This document shows, in pieces, positions 1 through 11,540 of a DNA stretch of 60,916 nucleotides (its first letter is position 1; every line of letters begins with the position of its first letter). The position numbers were made by a program, and so were the translations under genes. Below the pieces are notes generated by a model. The model was given only the letters and a program-made list of their open reading frames with translations, was not told the origin of the DNA and searched no databases. Source of the DNA: Candidatus Anaeroferrophillacea bacterium (GTDB lineage Bacteria > Desulfobacterota > Anaeroferrophillalia > Anaeroferrophillales > Anaeroferrophillaceae). The stretch lies in assembly GCA_016933675.1 (NCBI GenBank), contig JAFGAM010000083.1, positions 1 to 60,916 of the forward strand, given 5' to 3'.

Positions 1-13
1 CTGAAAGGAAGCC

Positions 14-1108
14 ATGTACCATTCTCCCCGGCATACTCGTTCCATTGTGCTGCGTTGTTTATTTTTGTTCATTTTGGCTGCGATGACGCTGACGATGGGC
101 GTCCCGGCGTACGCCAAAGAATTCCGCGTGGGGGTCCTCTACTGGTCCATGAACATCCCCGGTCAGGTGGCCATGCGCAAGGGACTGGAAGCCGAGGCAG
201 AGCGAATCAAGCATAAATTGTCCCGCAACGGCCATTCCATCAAACTGCTGCCCAAGGTGGCTGGGGACGGCGAGGAAGGCATCGAAAACCAGATTCGCCA
301 GATGCATGAGATGGTGGCTTCGAAGGTCGACGCTATCATCATCCAGCCCACCGATAACGCGGCCTTGAGCGCACCTCTCCGTTCCGCCAACAAGGCGGGA
401 ATTCCGGTGGTAGCCTACGATCAGTATATCAGTGGAGGAAGATTGGCCGCCTACCGCACTTCCGACAACTATCAAGCCGGGTATCTCGATGGGGAGTATA
501 TCTCCTCCAAATTTCCACCCGACAAAGAGATCCGCCTGATTATCGTGGAGTATCCTCATGTTTCCTCCACCGTGGAACGGGTGAACGGATTTCTCGATGC
601 CTTGCAGGACTGCGGGTGCCGCTATAAAATTATTAAATCGTATTTTGCAGTCGAACCGGTTGGAGGACAGAAGGCAGGCCGGGATATTCTCCGTGATTTT
701 CCGGCACCGAACAGTATCGATGTTGTTTTCACGGTCAACGACGGCGGTGGATTATCGGTGGTTAAAGTTTTGGCCGACGCCGGCCGAAGCGAAATCATGG
801 CGGCTACGATTGACGGCGACCCGTTATCGGTGGATAACATCAAGGCCGGACGCTTGACCGTCATTGACGCCGCCCAATTCTGCGGCCCCCTTGGGGCCGA
901 AGCGATGAAGACCGCTTTCGCCCTGCTCACCGGGGACCAGCCTCCTTATCATGCGTTGGTTCCCGTTTTCCCCGTTACCGCCGAAACCCTGGAGATCTAT
1001 CCTGGCTGGCAGGGGCCGATCCCGCCAGCTTTTATAAAATCCTGGCCAAGCCCGGTGCCGCTTTGGCAGGGACATCTGAAAATTGTCAGACATAAGCGTT
1101 CAGAGTAA
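14..1108 (+). CDS. Periplasmic sugar-type binding protein (type I fold)
   Basis: The 364-residue protein has a long Sec signal peptide (about residues 1-35, ending in AYA) followed by a type I periplasmic-binding fold of the ribose/AI-2 binding family (Peripla_BP_4 type). The sequence DAIIIQPTDN near residue 105 and the later IMAATIDGD segment are typical of this family. A Shine-Dalgarno AAGGAAG lies just before the ATG. No ABC permease or ATPase follows. The next gene, four bases downstream of this stop, is a membrane hybrid histidine kinase, so this protein probably presents a ligand to that kinase, as LuxP does for LuxQ or TorT for TorS, rather than feeding a transporter. The family assignment is firm; the ligand is unknown and the sensing role is inference from context. 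Confidence 0.85.
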   Translation: MYHSPRHTRSIVLRCLFLFILAAMTLTMGVPAYAKEFRVGVLYWSMNIPGQVAMRKGLEAEAERIKHKLSRNGHSIKLLPKVAGDGEEGIENQIRQMHEMVASKVDAIIIQPTDNAALSAPLRSANKAGIPVVAYDQYISGGRLAAYRTSDNYQAGYLDGEYISSKFPPDKEIRLIIVEYPHVSSTVERVNGFLDALQDCGCRYKIIKSYFAVEPVGGQKAGRDILRDFPAPNSIDVVFTVNDGGGLSVVKVLADAGRSEIMAATIDGDPLSVDNIKAGRLTVIDAAQFCGPLGAEAMKTAFALLTGDQPPYHALVPVFPVTAETLEIYPGWQGPIPPAFIKSWPSPVPLWQGHLKIVRHKRSE

Positions 1109-1112
1109 CGTC

Positions 1113-3725
1113 ATGTCATGGGATGGTTTCTCTTCGCAAGATTACAGCGACCGCAAGCTCGCTCTGAGTTTCGGGGCCATCGTGCTGGTTCTGATGCTCG
1201 CGCTTTCCAGCGTCGCCGGCTACCTCTATACGCGACTGTATGAGAAGGAAGAAAACCGTCTGTCCTCGATGCTGGTCACTATTTTTGCCGATTCCGTTGC
1301 CAAGGTCAGTTTTTCGGGTAAATATCATACCAGACAGTTCGTTGAGGAAATCAAGGCCCGCATTCCCGCCCTTGCCTTCATTTCGGTTGAGGGCATAGAC
1401 GGGGAAATCCTGGCCCACAGCCAACAGGATATGAACGACACCTACCTTCGGGAAGAGGAAAGCGCGAGTTCAAGAAGTCTGAGTTTAAAGAATGATGGGA
1501 TCGTTTCGACCGACCGCGTTTACGAAGGACGAATAATCAAGGAGGTGTTGTTACCCTACCGCAGCAACCTGGATGGCGAGGTTATGGGCGTGGTGCGGAT
1601 TGGTATCAAAATGGAGGAGGTTTATAAGGAGAAGCAGACAACCATTTTCACGATCCTAGTCCTGATTATCATCCTGACCTTGATGGCAATCAGCGGCATT
1701 CTGTTGCTCAGCCGCTATTTCGGCAGTGCCCACCGTGCCCTTGCCACCCAACTCAAGGGAATTCTGGCTCACGCTCCCCTGCTAATCAGCATAACGAACC
1801 GGGATGGCAGGTTGCTGGCCCGCAGCAATTTGCATGAGCGGCTGTTTGGTTCCAAGGCCGACGGAGAAAACCTGCCACGATATCTGGATGGACATCTTGC
1901 CCCGGATAATATTCACCAACTGACCGCAGCGAATGAAGAAATTTTCGCCCACGGCAGACCGGTTGCGCGGGAACTTGAAGTCCTGCTGCATGGTCAGAAC
2001 CGGACCTGGCATGTCAGCAAATTTCCCATTGCCCACGATGCTCATGGCCGGCCCAACCTGATCTGCACCTTTATCCACGACATCAGCAACCGCAAACTGG
2101 CGGAAAAAAGTGCGACCGAAGCCAAAGAACAGTGGGAGAGAACCTTTGACGCCATCACCGATATCGTCGCCATCCTTGACCAGGATTTGCGCATCGTCAG
2201 AGCCAACGTGGCCGCCGCCGACATGTTCGGGATGGCGCCCGGCGATATGATTGGCAGATACTGCTACGACGTTTTCTGCGATGCTACCGCGCCTTGTACC
2301 GGCTGTCCCGAACTGCGAACCCTGCAGGATATGGGGAACCACCAGGCCGTCACCCACAACCCGAAACTGGGCAAGTCTTTCGATGTTGCCTGCTTCCCCC
2401 TCATTGAGGAGGGTAAGCTATCAGGCTTTGTCCATGTCGCCAAGGACATCACCAGAAGCCTGATGCTGGAAGAGAAACTCCGGAAAAGCCAGAAGATGGA
2501 GGCCCTCGGAACGCTGGCCGGCGGCATCGCCCATGATTTCAACAATATTCTCACCCCTATCCTGGGATATACGGAATTGGCCTTGGCCCGTACTGCTCCG
2601 GACGCTCCTTTACTGGCTGACCTGCAGCAAATCCGCGCGGCTGGTGAACGGGCACGGGATCTGGTCAGGCAGATCCTTGGCTTCAGTCGCCAGGAGTCCC
2701 AGGAGAAAAAACCATTTCAGCCGCATCTGGTAGTCAAGGAGGTCATCAAGCTCCTGCGCTCTTCCCTGCCCACCACCATTACATTCGAGACCAAAATTGC
2801 CACGGACTGCGGCACCATCCTGGCGGACCCGACCCAGTTTCATCAGATCATCATGAATCTCTGCACCAATGCCTACCAGGCCATGGAGGCAACCGACGGG
2901 ACCCTGGGGATACATCTCAGCCTGGTGACCATTGTCGAGCAAGACCACATGGTCGCCAGTTCTGAACTCATGCCCGGCGACTATATCCTGCTCAGTGTCA
3001 GTGATACGGGCTGCGGGATGGAACACAGGACGTTGGAGCGGATCTTTGATCCTTTTTTCACCACCAAGGCCGATGGCAAAGGAACTGGCCTGGGACTCTC
3101 TGTGGTTCACGGCATCGTCAAAAGCTGCCATGGACATATCGAGGTTGACAGTGAACCGGGAAAAGGAACGGTTTTCCGTGTTTATCTGCCACGGCTGCCT
3201 AGCCAGCCCACGCCGGAAGTGGCGGTGCAGGCATCACCCCTGCCCTCCGGCCAGGGGCATATACTGGTCGTCGATGACGAGGAAATCATAACCATTTTGT
3301 TACGGAAACTCCTGGAACGGCTCGGCTATCGGGCCACCGCAGTCAACGACAGCCGTATGGCCCTGTCCCTGATCGAAGCCCAGCCGTCCTTCTTTGACCT
3401 GCTGATCACCGACATGACCATGCCCCACCTGACCGGGATTGAACTGGCCCGGAAAGTCCTCGCCATGAAGGCGGATATACCCATTATTCTTTGTACCGGT
3501 TTCAGCGAACTCATCAACAAGGAACAGGCCCACGCCATTGGCATCCGTGCCTATCTAACCAAACCCATATCGGTCCGGGAACTGGCGCTGACCCTTCACC
3601 AGCTCCTTGCCAAGGATGAAAGCAGGGTCAGAATCGAAATGATCAGTGCGGCGGAAATAGAATCGCAGTCAATGCTCTCGCGGCAGGTAAAACAGGATTC
3701 GAAGCAAGGCGAGTCAGGACAATAA
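1113..3725 (+). CDS. Membrane hybrid sensor histidine kinase (PAS-PAS-HisKA-HATPase-REC)
   Basis: About 870 residues. Order seen: transmembrane helix near residues 20-40, a small periplasmic sensor domain of about 130 residues, a second helix near 180-200, two PAS domains (about 210-330 and 340-450), the phosphoacceptor region with GGIAHDFNN (His near 474), the ATPase with an N box near 580, DTGCGM near 630 and GTGLGLS near 657, and a C-terminal receiver whose phosphorylatable Asp sits in LLITDMTMP near 767. There is no DNA-binding or HPt domain, so the signal must go to a separate phosphotransfer partner or regulator not in this window. The ATG at 1113 is four bases after the upstream stop; a TTG at 1083, overlapping that gene, is the alternative start. 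It forms a two-gene operon with the binding protein upstream. Confidence 0.9.
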   Translation: MSWDGFSSQDYSDRKLALSFGAIVLVLMLALSSVAGYLYTRLYEKEENRLSSMLVTIFADSVAKVSFSGKYHTRQFVEEIKARIPALAFISVEGIDGEILAHSQQDMNDTYLREEESASSRSLSLKNDGIVSTDRVYEGRIIKEVLLPYRSNLDGEVMGVVRIGIKMEEVYKEKQTTIFTILVLIIILTLMAISGILLLSRYFGSAHRALATQLKGILAHAPLLISITNRDGRLLARSNLHERLFGSKADGENLPRYLDGHLAPDNIHQLTAANEEIFAHGRPVARELEVLLHGQNRTWHVSKFPIAHDAHGRPNLICTFIHDISNRKLAEKSATEAKEQWERTFDAITDIVAILDQDLRIVRANVAAADMFGMAPGDMIGRYCYDVFCDATAPCTGCPELRTLQDMGNHQAVTHNPKLGKSFDVACFPLIEEGKLSGFVHVAKDITRSLMLEEKLRKSQKMEALGTLAGGIAHDFNNILTPILGYTELALARTAPDAPLLADLQQIRAAGERARDLVRQILGFSRQESQEKKPFQPHLVVKEVIKLLRSSLPTTITFETKIATDCGTILADPTQFHQIIMNLCTNAYQAMEATDGTLGIHLSLVTIVEQDHMVASSELMPGDYILLSVSDTGCGMEHRTLERIFDPFFTTKADGKGTGLGLSVVHGIVKSCHGHIEVDSEPGKGTVFRVYLPRLPSQPTPEVAVQASPLPSGQGHILVVDDEEIITILLRKLLERLGYRATAVNDSRMALSLIEAQPSFFDLLITDMTMPHLTGIELARKVLAMKADIPIILCTGFSELINKEQAHAIGIRAYLTKPISVRELALTLHQLLAKDESRVRIEMISAAEIESQSMLSRQVKQDSKQGESGQ

Positions 3726-3750
3726 CCGCCCCATACCAAGCACACAAACC

Positions 3751-3782
3751 AAAAGGGGTTACGGCATAAACCGTAACCCCTT
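3751..3782. terminator. Bidirectional intrinsic terminator
   Basis: A perfect 12-base-pair stem (arms 3753-3764 and 3771-3782) encloses a six-base loop. On the minus strand it is followed by TTTT and serves the tRNA; on the plus strand it follows the kinase gene and is trailed by a T-rich stretch. It separates the convergent kinase and tRNA transcripts. Confidence 0.8.
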
Positions 3783-3791
3783 GATTTTGCT

Positions 3792-3868
<77 letters not shown>

Positions 3869-3879
3869 ACAACAGAACC

Positions 3880-3908
3880 CTTATACCGCATCGGGACCTA
3901 CTTGTCAA
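3880..3908 (-). promoter_or_regulatory. Sigma-70 promoter of tRNA-fMet
   Basis: On the minus strand there is a perfect -35 box TTGACA (3903-3908), a 17-base spacer and a -10 box TATAAG (3880-3885). The predicted start lies about seven bases before the mature tRNA 5' end, which suits a short leader removed by RNase P. Confidence 0.75.
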
Positions 3909-4440
3909 GCCTCGCTTACCGAGCGCTAACAATGGCTAACAATGGCAATGGCTTTGTAACAAAAATCATCTTCATTGACACCGTTGCGCTGCAGGCTGAG
4001 TCAACCTACCACCTCCTGCCCCGGCTTCTGCGCGCCTCAAATCCGGAACCGTTACGGTGCCATCCCTTTTCGGCAATTGATAGTTGTTACGGTTACTTCA
4101 TTGATGACTTCGGGTCCATTTACGGCTTACGCATTTCTTGAAGCAGCTCCGCGCCGCATCGACGCCGTTGCCCTTGCCGGCCGATTCTGTTATGGTCGGC
4201 GGATTACGGGGATGATGAAAACCGGCATCCCCGCGCCGGGCTGATTCCCGACACCGCAGCCCGGACACGATTCCGGCGGCCGGAACCACCGGCACCTTTC
4301 AACCGACAACCGCAACCCGTGCCGCAACCCATTGAAAAGTCGGCGGCAGGGCAACAGCTCCGGATTCACGGCGCCGATACCAAAAACCCGGCAATGCCAC
4401 ACGTCGGGCAAAGCCGCGGTACAGCACCGGGAATTGCACG
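3909..4440. other. Gene-free stretch between tRNA-fMet and lptG
   Basis: Roughly 530 bases with lower G+C at the left end. Open frames crossing it have no Shine-Dalgarno, no recognisable protein and no neighbour in phase. Nothing beyond the tRNA promoter at its left edge and a short dispersed-repeat copy at its right edge is seen. Confidence 0.5.
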
Positions 4441-4466
4441 TGGAGCGGTTACGAAACCATCGAGGA
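4441..4466 (+). repeat. Short copy of the ACGAARCCATC dispersed repeat
   Basis: The segment GCGGTTACGAAACCATCGAG just before lptG matches the 3' core (consensus ACGAARCCATC) shared with intergenic copies near 5680, 12700, 38340, 46970 and 51805. Only the 3' part of the longer element seen at 5601-5690 is present. Function is unknown. Confidence 0.4.
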
Positions 4467-4477
4467 CAGCTCGGTCT

Positions 4478-5566
4478 ATGCGCATCTACCGGCGCTATCT
4501 GATCCACGAACTGCTCGCCATCTTCACTTTGAGCCTGCTGGCCCTGCTGGCGCTCTACATGCTGCTGGAGTTTTTCGGCAGCATCGACGATTTCATCGAG
4601 CACCAGGTCGGGCCACTGACCATCATCCGTTTCATCGGCAACCGGCTCCCCTTCTACACGGTACAGTTCATTCCCTTCGCCCTGCTGCTCGGTACCATGC
4701 TCACCCTCGGCAGCCTCAGCCAGCACAACGAACTCATCGCCCTGCGCGCCTGCGGCCTGTCGGCCAGGCAGTTGGCTATACCGCTGCTCATCTTCGGTCT
4801 CGGCCTCGCCGCCGTCACCTGGGGCCTGAACGAATTCGTCGTTCCCCCGACCTTCGCCGCGGCGGAACACATTGAAACCACGGAAATCGAGCAGCGCAAT
4901 GCCAAGCCGCTTTTCAAGCGCACCAACGTATGGTATACGGGTAGTCGTTATCTGTACCATTTTCACGCGCTTGACCCCGCCGCGGGACGGATCGAAGGAG
5001 CCACCCTGCTCCGCTTCGACGAACAGGGATTTCTCGAAAGCCGCGTCGACGCCGCCGCGCTGCACCACACGGCGGCCGGCTGGCAGGGAACCGGCATCAC
5101 CACTCGCCGCTTCTCCCGCGGCAACGGCCGCAGCATCCTGGCTTCGTTTTCCGCCCTCCCCGCGGGCAACCTTGACATTGCCGAATCGCCGGCCGACTTC
5201 ACCATTCCCCAGCGGCCGGCGGAGGAGATGAGTTCCCGGGAATTGCGGCGGCACCTGAACAAAACCCGAAAGATGGGGATGGACACCAGCGCCTTCGCGG
5301 TGCAATTGTACCACAAGTTTTTCTACCCCCTGGCCTGCCCGCTGATGGTGCTGCTGGGGATCCCCTTTTCCTGGTCCACCCGGCGCAGCGGCGGGATGAC
5401 GAAGGGTATCGGCATCAGCCTGATCATCGGCTTCTCCTTCTGGATTGCCCTGTCCTTCAGCCTGGCGCTGGGCAAGGGGGGAGTGTTGGCCCCGGCGACC
5501 GCGGCGCTGCTGCCGCACCTGCTCTACGGAGCCGCCGGCGGCATCCTGGTGTTCAGGACACGTTGA
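4478..5566 (+). CDS. lptG: LptF/LptG-family lipopolysaccharide export permease
   Basis: A 362-residue YjgP/YjgQ permease. It has three transmembrane helices in the N-terminal third, a periplasmic beta-jellyroll-like middle (about residues 130-270) and three C-terminal helices, the layout of LptF and LptG. These proteins work with the LptB ATPase to extract lipopolysaccharide from the inner membrane. The start is the ATG at 4478, because the protein begins with a conserved cytoplasmic leader (MRIYRRYLIHE) and a GAGGA lies upstream; the frame is open further upstream but that part has no family resemblance. The tryptophan-rich stretch in the periplasmic part favours LptG over LptF, but the two are hard to tell apart. 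No partner permease or lptB is adjacent. Confidence 0.85.
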   Translation: MRIYRRYLIHELLAIFTLSLLALLALYMLLEFFGSIDDFIEHQVGPLTIIRFIGNRLPFYTVQFIPFALLLGTMLTLGSLSQHNELIALRACGLSARQLAIPLLIFGLGLAAVTWGLNEFVVPPTFAAAEHIETTEIEQRNAKPLFKRTNVWYTGSRYLYHFHALDPAAGRIEGATLLRFDEQGFLESRVDAAALHHTAAGWQGTGITTRRFSRGNGRSILASFSALPAGNLDIAESPADFTIPQRPAEEMSSRELRRHLNKTRKMGMDTSAFAVQLYHKFFYPLACPLMVLLGIPFSWSTRRSGGMTKGIGISLIIGFSFWIALSFSLALGKGGVLAPATAALLPHLLYGAAGGILVFRTR

Positions 5567-5600
5567 GGCGGCCAGATTGCCGTATCGGGGTGAAAGCCAG

Positions 5601-5690
5601 GTCGAATGACTCAATTTACAGCACGAAGCACGTCGAATGACTCAATTTGCAGCCCAACGAAGAAAATGGGGTTGCACCGAAGCCATCCAA
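5601..5690 (+). repeat. Dispersed intergenic repeat with internal 31-base tandem duplication
   Basis: Two 31-base units lie head to tail (5601-5631 and 5632-5662), each beginning GTCGAATGACTCAATTT and ending near ACGAAG. A 3' tail then ends in CACCGAAGCCATCCAA. The second unit plus tail aligns with 46922-46980 and, more loosely, with 38291-38350. It lies in the leader of prfB. Confidence 0.6.
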
Positions 5691-5716
5691 ACTGATGATA
5701 TGGAGACCAAAGGTAT

Positions 5717-6842
5717 ATGATCATTCCCCAGGAAATCAGCGACACCCTGCGCAACTGCACCGAAAAGATCGAAAAGTACCGGGGGTATCTTTGATCTCGA
5801 CAAACTGAACAAACGCCTTGCCGAGATCGAGGATCTCTCCGCCCGGGGCGATTTCTGGCAGGACCAGCGCCAGGCCGCCGTCATACTCCAGGAACGCACC
5901 CGGCTCACCCGGGAACGGGACCGCTGGCAGCGGATCGAGCAGGATCTGGAGGATGCCGCCGTGCTCGCCGAGCTGTTGCGCGAGGCCGCGGATGACGACG
6001 ACGGCCTGGCGGAACTGCGCCAGCGGCTGAAAAAACTGACCCATGACTTTTCCGTCGTCGAACTGGAAAAGATGATGTCCGGCGATCAGGACCACTGCGG
6101 CGCCATCGTCAACATCAACGCCGGCGCCGGCGGCACCGAGGCCCAGGACTGGGCCGAGATGCTGTTGCGCATGTATCTCCGCTGGGCCGAAAAACGCGGC
6201 TGGAAGGCGGAAATCGTCGACATCCTGGCAATGGACGAGGGCGGCATCAAGAGCGCCACCTTCACCGTGACCGGCGACTACGCTTTCGGTAACTTCCGCG
6301 CCGAAAGCGGCATCCACCGGCTGGTGCGCATCTCGCCCTACGACGCCGGCGGCCGCCGCCACACATCCTTCGCCTCGGTTTTCGTCTATCCCGAGATCGA
6401 GGACGACGTGGAGATCGAGATCCTCGACAAGGATTTGCGCATCGACACCTACCGCGCCAGCGGCGCCGGCGGCCAGCACGTCAACAAGACCGACTCGGCG
6501 GTGCGCATCACCCACCTGCCCACCAACATCGTCGTCCAGTGCCAGAACGAACGCTCGCAGCACAAGAACCGCGCCATGGCGATGAAGATCCTCAAGGCGC
6601 GGCTCTACGAGCACGAGATGGCCCAGCGGCAGGAAGAGATGGACAAGGTCGAGGAGACCAAAAAGGACATCGCCTGGGGCAGTCAGATCCGCTCCTACGT
6701 GTTGCACCCCTACCGGCTGGTAAAGGACCACCGCACCGACCAGGAAACCGGCAATGTCGAAAGCGTCCTCGACGGCGACCTCGATCACTTCGTGGAAGCA
6801 TACCTGCTGGCGCAGATGAACGGCGCCGCGGCGGAAGCGTAG
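5717..6842 (+). CDS. prfB: Peptide chain release factor 2 (programmed +1 frameshift)
   Basis: Release factor 2, which terminates translation at UGA and UAA. The ATG at 5717 opens a 25-codon frame that runs into TGA at 5792-5794. The classic slip site is there: the internal Shine-Dalgarno-like GGGGG, then TAT CTT TGA. A +1 shift on CTT T continues with GAT CTC GAC into the main frame, for about 374 residues in total, close to the usual 365. The catalytic GGQ is in [15 protein letters not shown]. The anticodon-like tripeptide is SPY in ISPYDAGG, where SPF is usual. Release factor 2 normally autoregulates through this frameshift, and the intact site indicates the same here. RNase J starts four bases after the stop. 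Confidence 0.97.
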
Positions 6843-6846
6843 GCCC

Positions 6847-8538
6847 ATGGCTGCCGGCAACCACAATCTACCCCGGATATCCCCGCGTACGGTCCGCCTC
6901 GTGCCCCTCGGCGGTCTCGGTGAAATCGGCATGAACATGCTGGTCCTCGAAACCGACGAGGACGTCATCGTCATCGACGCCGGGATCATGTTCCCCGAGC
7001 CCTACATGCTCGGGGTCGACCTGGTGATCCCCGACACCACCTGGCTGCTGGAACGCCGCGATCGGGTGCGGGCGATCTTTCTCACCCACGGCCACGAGGA
7101 TCATATCGGCGGCCTGCCGTTCCTGCTGCCGGATCTGACGGTGCCGGTCTACGGCACCCTGCTGACCCTCGGCCTGGTGAAGGAGAAGCTGGCGGAATTC
7201 AGCTTTCCCCGGCCGCCGGAACTGCGGCCCGTCGCCCCCGGCGACGTGATCCATGCCGGCGACTTCACCGTCGATTTCATCCGCGTACAGCACTCGATCC
7301 CCGACGGTGTGGCCCTCCGGCTGAAGACCCCGGCAGGCACCATTCTCCACACCGGCGACTTCAAGCTCGACACCGCCGCCCCGGCGGACGGCGGCACCGA
7401 TCTCGAAGCCTTCGCCCGCTGCGGCCGTGAAGGGGTCGATCTGATGCTGTCCGACAGTACCAATGTCGAACGCGGTGGCTTTTCCGAATCCGAGCACCGG
7501 GTGCGGGAGGAACTTGAACGCCTGATCGCCGCCGCCCCCGGCCGGGTCATCGTCTCGCTGTTTTCCTCCAACCTGCACCGCATCCAGGAGCTGGTGCACA
7601 TCGCCGGCCGACAGCAACGACATGTGGCCTTCTTCGGCCGCAGCATGCATACCAACACCACCGTCGCCCGCCAGCTCGGTTTCATGGAGATCCCTCCCGG
7701 CCGACTGGTGGATATCCAGGACATTGACCAGTTCGAGCCGCGGCAGATCCTCATCGTCACCACCGGCAGCCAGGGGGAGCCCCTTTCCGGCCTCTCCCTC
7801 ATGGCCGGCGGCGCCAATCGCTGGCTGCGGGCCTGGCCCGACGACACGGTGATCCTCTCCTCGCGCTTCATTCCCGGCAATGAGAAGGCCATCACCACGC
7901 TGATCAACCGTCTGTGCCGCCGCGGCGTCCGGGTGCTCTATCAACCCCTGGCCTTCACCCACACCTCCGGCCACGCCCACCGGGACGAGCTGCGGCTGAT
8001 GATGAATCTCGTCCAACCGGCCGGTTTCATGCCGGTGCACGGCGAGTACCGCCACCTGGTACAGCATGCCGAACTGGCGCGGGAAAACGGTATCGCCGCC
8101 GAAAGCGTCGTCGTCGCCGTGGACGGCGACGTGATCACTCTGCGGGAGGGCGCCATCGCCCTGACCGACACCATCGAAACCGGCAAGATTCTCATCGACG
8201 GCAAAAGCACCGGCGATCTCAACGACGTCATTCTCCACGACCGCCGACACCTCTCCCGCGACGGCATGGCGGTGATCGTCGTGGCGGTGAACGAATCAAC
8301 CGGAGAGGTGATCTACGGCCCCGACATCACCACCCGCGGCCTGGTGTTCGCCGACGAGCAGGAGACGATGCTCGCCGACGTCCACGCCCTGGTGGTCAAG
8401 GCCATCGACGAGATCCGCCCGGCCGAACGCACCAACTGGGCCGAACTCAAAACCGTCATCCGCACCGCCGCGAAGCGCTATTTCAAACGTGAACTTCAGC
8501 GGCGGCCGATCATTCTGCCGGTCATCATCGAGTTGTAG
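6847..8538 (+). CDS. rnj: Ribonuclease J
   Basis: A 563-residue metallo-beta-lactamase/beta-CASP ribonuclease. The zinc motif HTHGHEDHIGG is near residue 80, further ligands lie in the HTGDFK stretch near 165, and the beta-CASP and C-terminal domains complete the expected length (about 555). RNase J acts on mRNA and rRNA 5' ends as an endo- and 5'-to-3' exonuclease; it is usual in Firmicutes and also found in Desulfobacterota. It follows prfB by four bases, and the ftsK start lies ten bases past its stop, so the three are probably co-transcribed. Confidence 0.93.
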   Translation: MAAGNHNLPRISPRTVRLVPLGGLGEIGMNMLVLETDEDVIVIDAGIMFPEPYMLGVDLVIPDTTWLLERRDRVRAIFLTHGHEDHIGGLPFLLPDLTVPVYGTLLTLGLVKEKLAEFSFPRPPELRPVAPGDVIHAGDFTVDFIRVQHSIPDGVALRLKTPAGTILHTGDFKLDTAAPADGGTDLEAFARCGREGVDLMLSDSTNVERGGFSESEHRVREELERLIAAAPGRVIVSLFSSNLHRIQELVHIAGRQQRHVAFFGRSMHTNTTVARQLGFMEIPPGRLVDIQDIDQFEPRQILIVTTGSQGEPLSGLSLMAGGANRWLRAWPDDTVILSSRFIPGNEKAITTLINRLCRRGVRVLYQPLAFTHTSGHAHRDELRLMMNLVQPAGFMPVHGEYRHLVQHAELARENGIAAESVVVAVDGDVITLREGAIALTDTIETGKILIDGKSTGDLNDVILHDRRHLSRDGMAVIVVAVNESTGEVIYGPDITTRGLVFADEQETMLADVHALVVKAIDEIRPAERTNWAELKTVIRTAAKRYFKRELQRRPIILPVIIEL

Positions 8539-8548
8539 GGAGCGGCCG

Positions 8549-10795
<2,247 letters not shown>

Positions 10796-10920
10796 CGATT
10801 CCGCCGGCAGCACCTGTCGGCGTGCGGCCCGCACGGGCAGGCAGGCAGCCGGGAAGATAGCGCGGTTGCGCGGCCGTCGTGCGTGACGGCATAAACAAAC
10901 GATACGGGAAATGCAACGAC

Positions 10921-11523
10921 ATGAGCGACGGGCTGAGCCTGATCCTGCAGCTGTGGGGAGGCTTGTTCTATCTGACGAACAAGATCTGTTTCGCCCTCGC
11001 GGAAGGCTCGGCACGAACTCGGCGGCGGCAGCTGAAGATCGCCGGCTGGGCCATCTACATCCTCGGGGTTCCGGCGTGGGTGATCATCCTCGTGGACAAG
11101 CACAACTGGATTGCCGCCGCGATCGAGGCCGGCGGGGTTCCGGCCATGCTGCTCGGACTGTACAATGCGCACCATCACGGTGCATCTCACCATCAATTCT
11201 TCGACCGGACCACATCCCTCTGCACCTACGCGTTCATCCTGCTCGGCGTTGGCTACAGTCTCCATGATTACGGCGGTATAACGTCCTGCTCCCAGGTGCT
11301 GGAAATCGGCGTCACGACAGGTTTTCTCCTGGGAAGCTACCTGCTGGCGGTCGGCAACGGCACCGGATGGCTCCTGTTCATGCTGATGAACGGCAGCATG
11401 GGAACCCTGATGGCAATACAGAGCAAGCCGATTTTAGCCCTGCAGCAGGTGGTTTCGCTCGGCTTCGTCGTCTACGGCTTTACCGCCGCACTGAAAGCAC
11501 ATCCCCGCCGCCGGCAAACATGA
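10921..11523 (+). CDS. Integral membrane protein, unknown function
   Basis: A 200-residue protein with about five or six hydrophobic segments. The order of hydrophobic helices and the stretch VIILVDKHNWIAAAIEAGG resemble small-metabolite carriers such as PnuC-like proteins, but no binding motif is clear enough to name a substrate. Two His-His pairs and a further His (YNAHHHGASHHQ) lie between helices. The ATG at 10921 is preferred over an upstream ATG at 10879, because the extra residues are charged and unlike a membrane start. It follows ftsK after 125 bases and converges with the lipoprotein gene on the other strand. Confidence 0.55.
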   Translation: MSDGLSLILQLWGGLFYLTNKICFALAEGSARTRRRQLKIAGWAIYILGVPAWVIILVDKHNWIAAAIEAGGVPAMLLGLYNAHHHGASHHQFFDRTTSLCTYAFILLGVGYSLHDYGGITSCSQVLEIGVTTGFLLGSYLLAVGNGTGWLLFMLMNGSMGTLMAIQSKPILALQQVVSLGFVVYGFTAALKAHPRRRQT

Positions 11524-11540
11524 GGTGAGGAGGCTGCCGG

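Noticed and set aside
3902..4141. A small plus-strand gene between the tRNA and lptG
   Set aside because: It has no ribosome site, no conserved sequence and overlaps the tRNA promoter.
4190..5614. A 474-codon minus-strand open frame
   Set aside because: It is antisense to lptG and lacks a ribosome site or family resemblance.
5717..5794. prfB as a broken gene because of the early TGA
   Set aside because: The TGA is part of the conserved programmed frameshift sequence of release factor 2, and the rest of the gene is complete.
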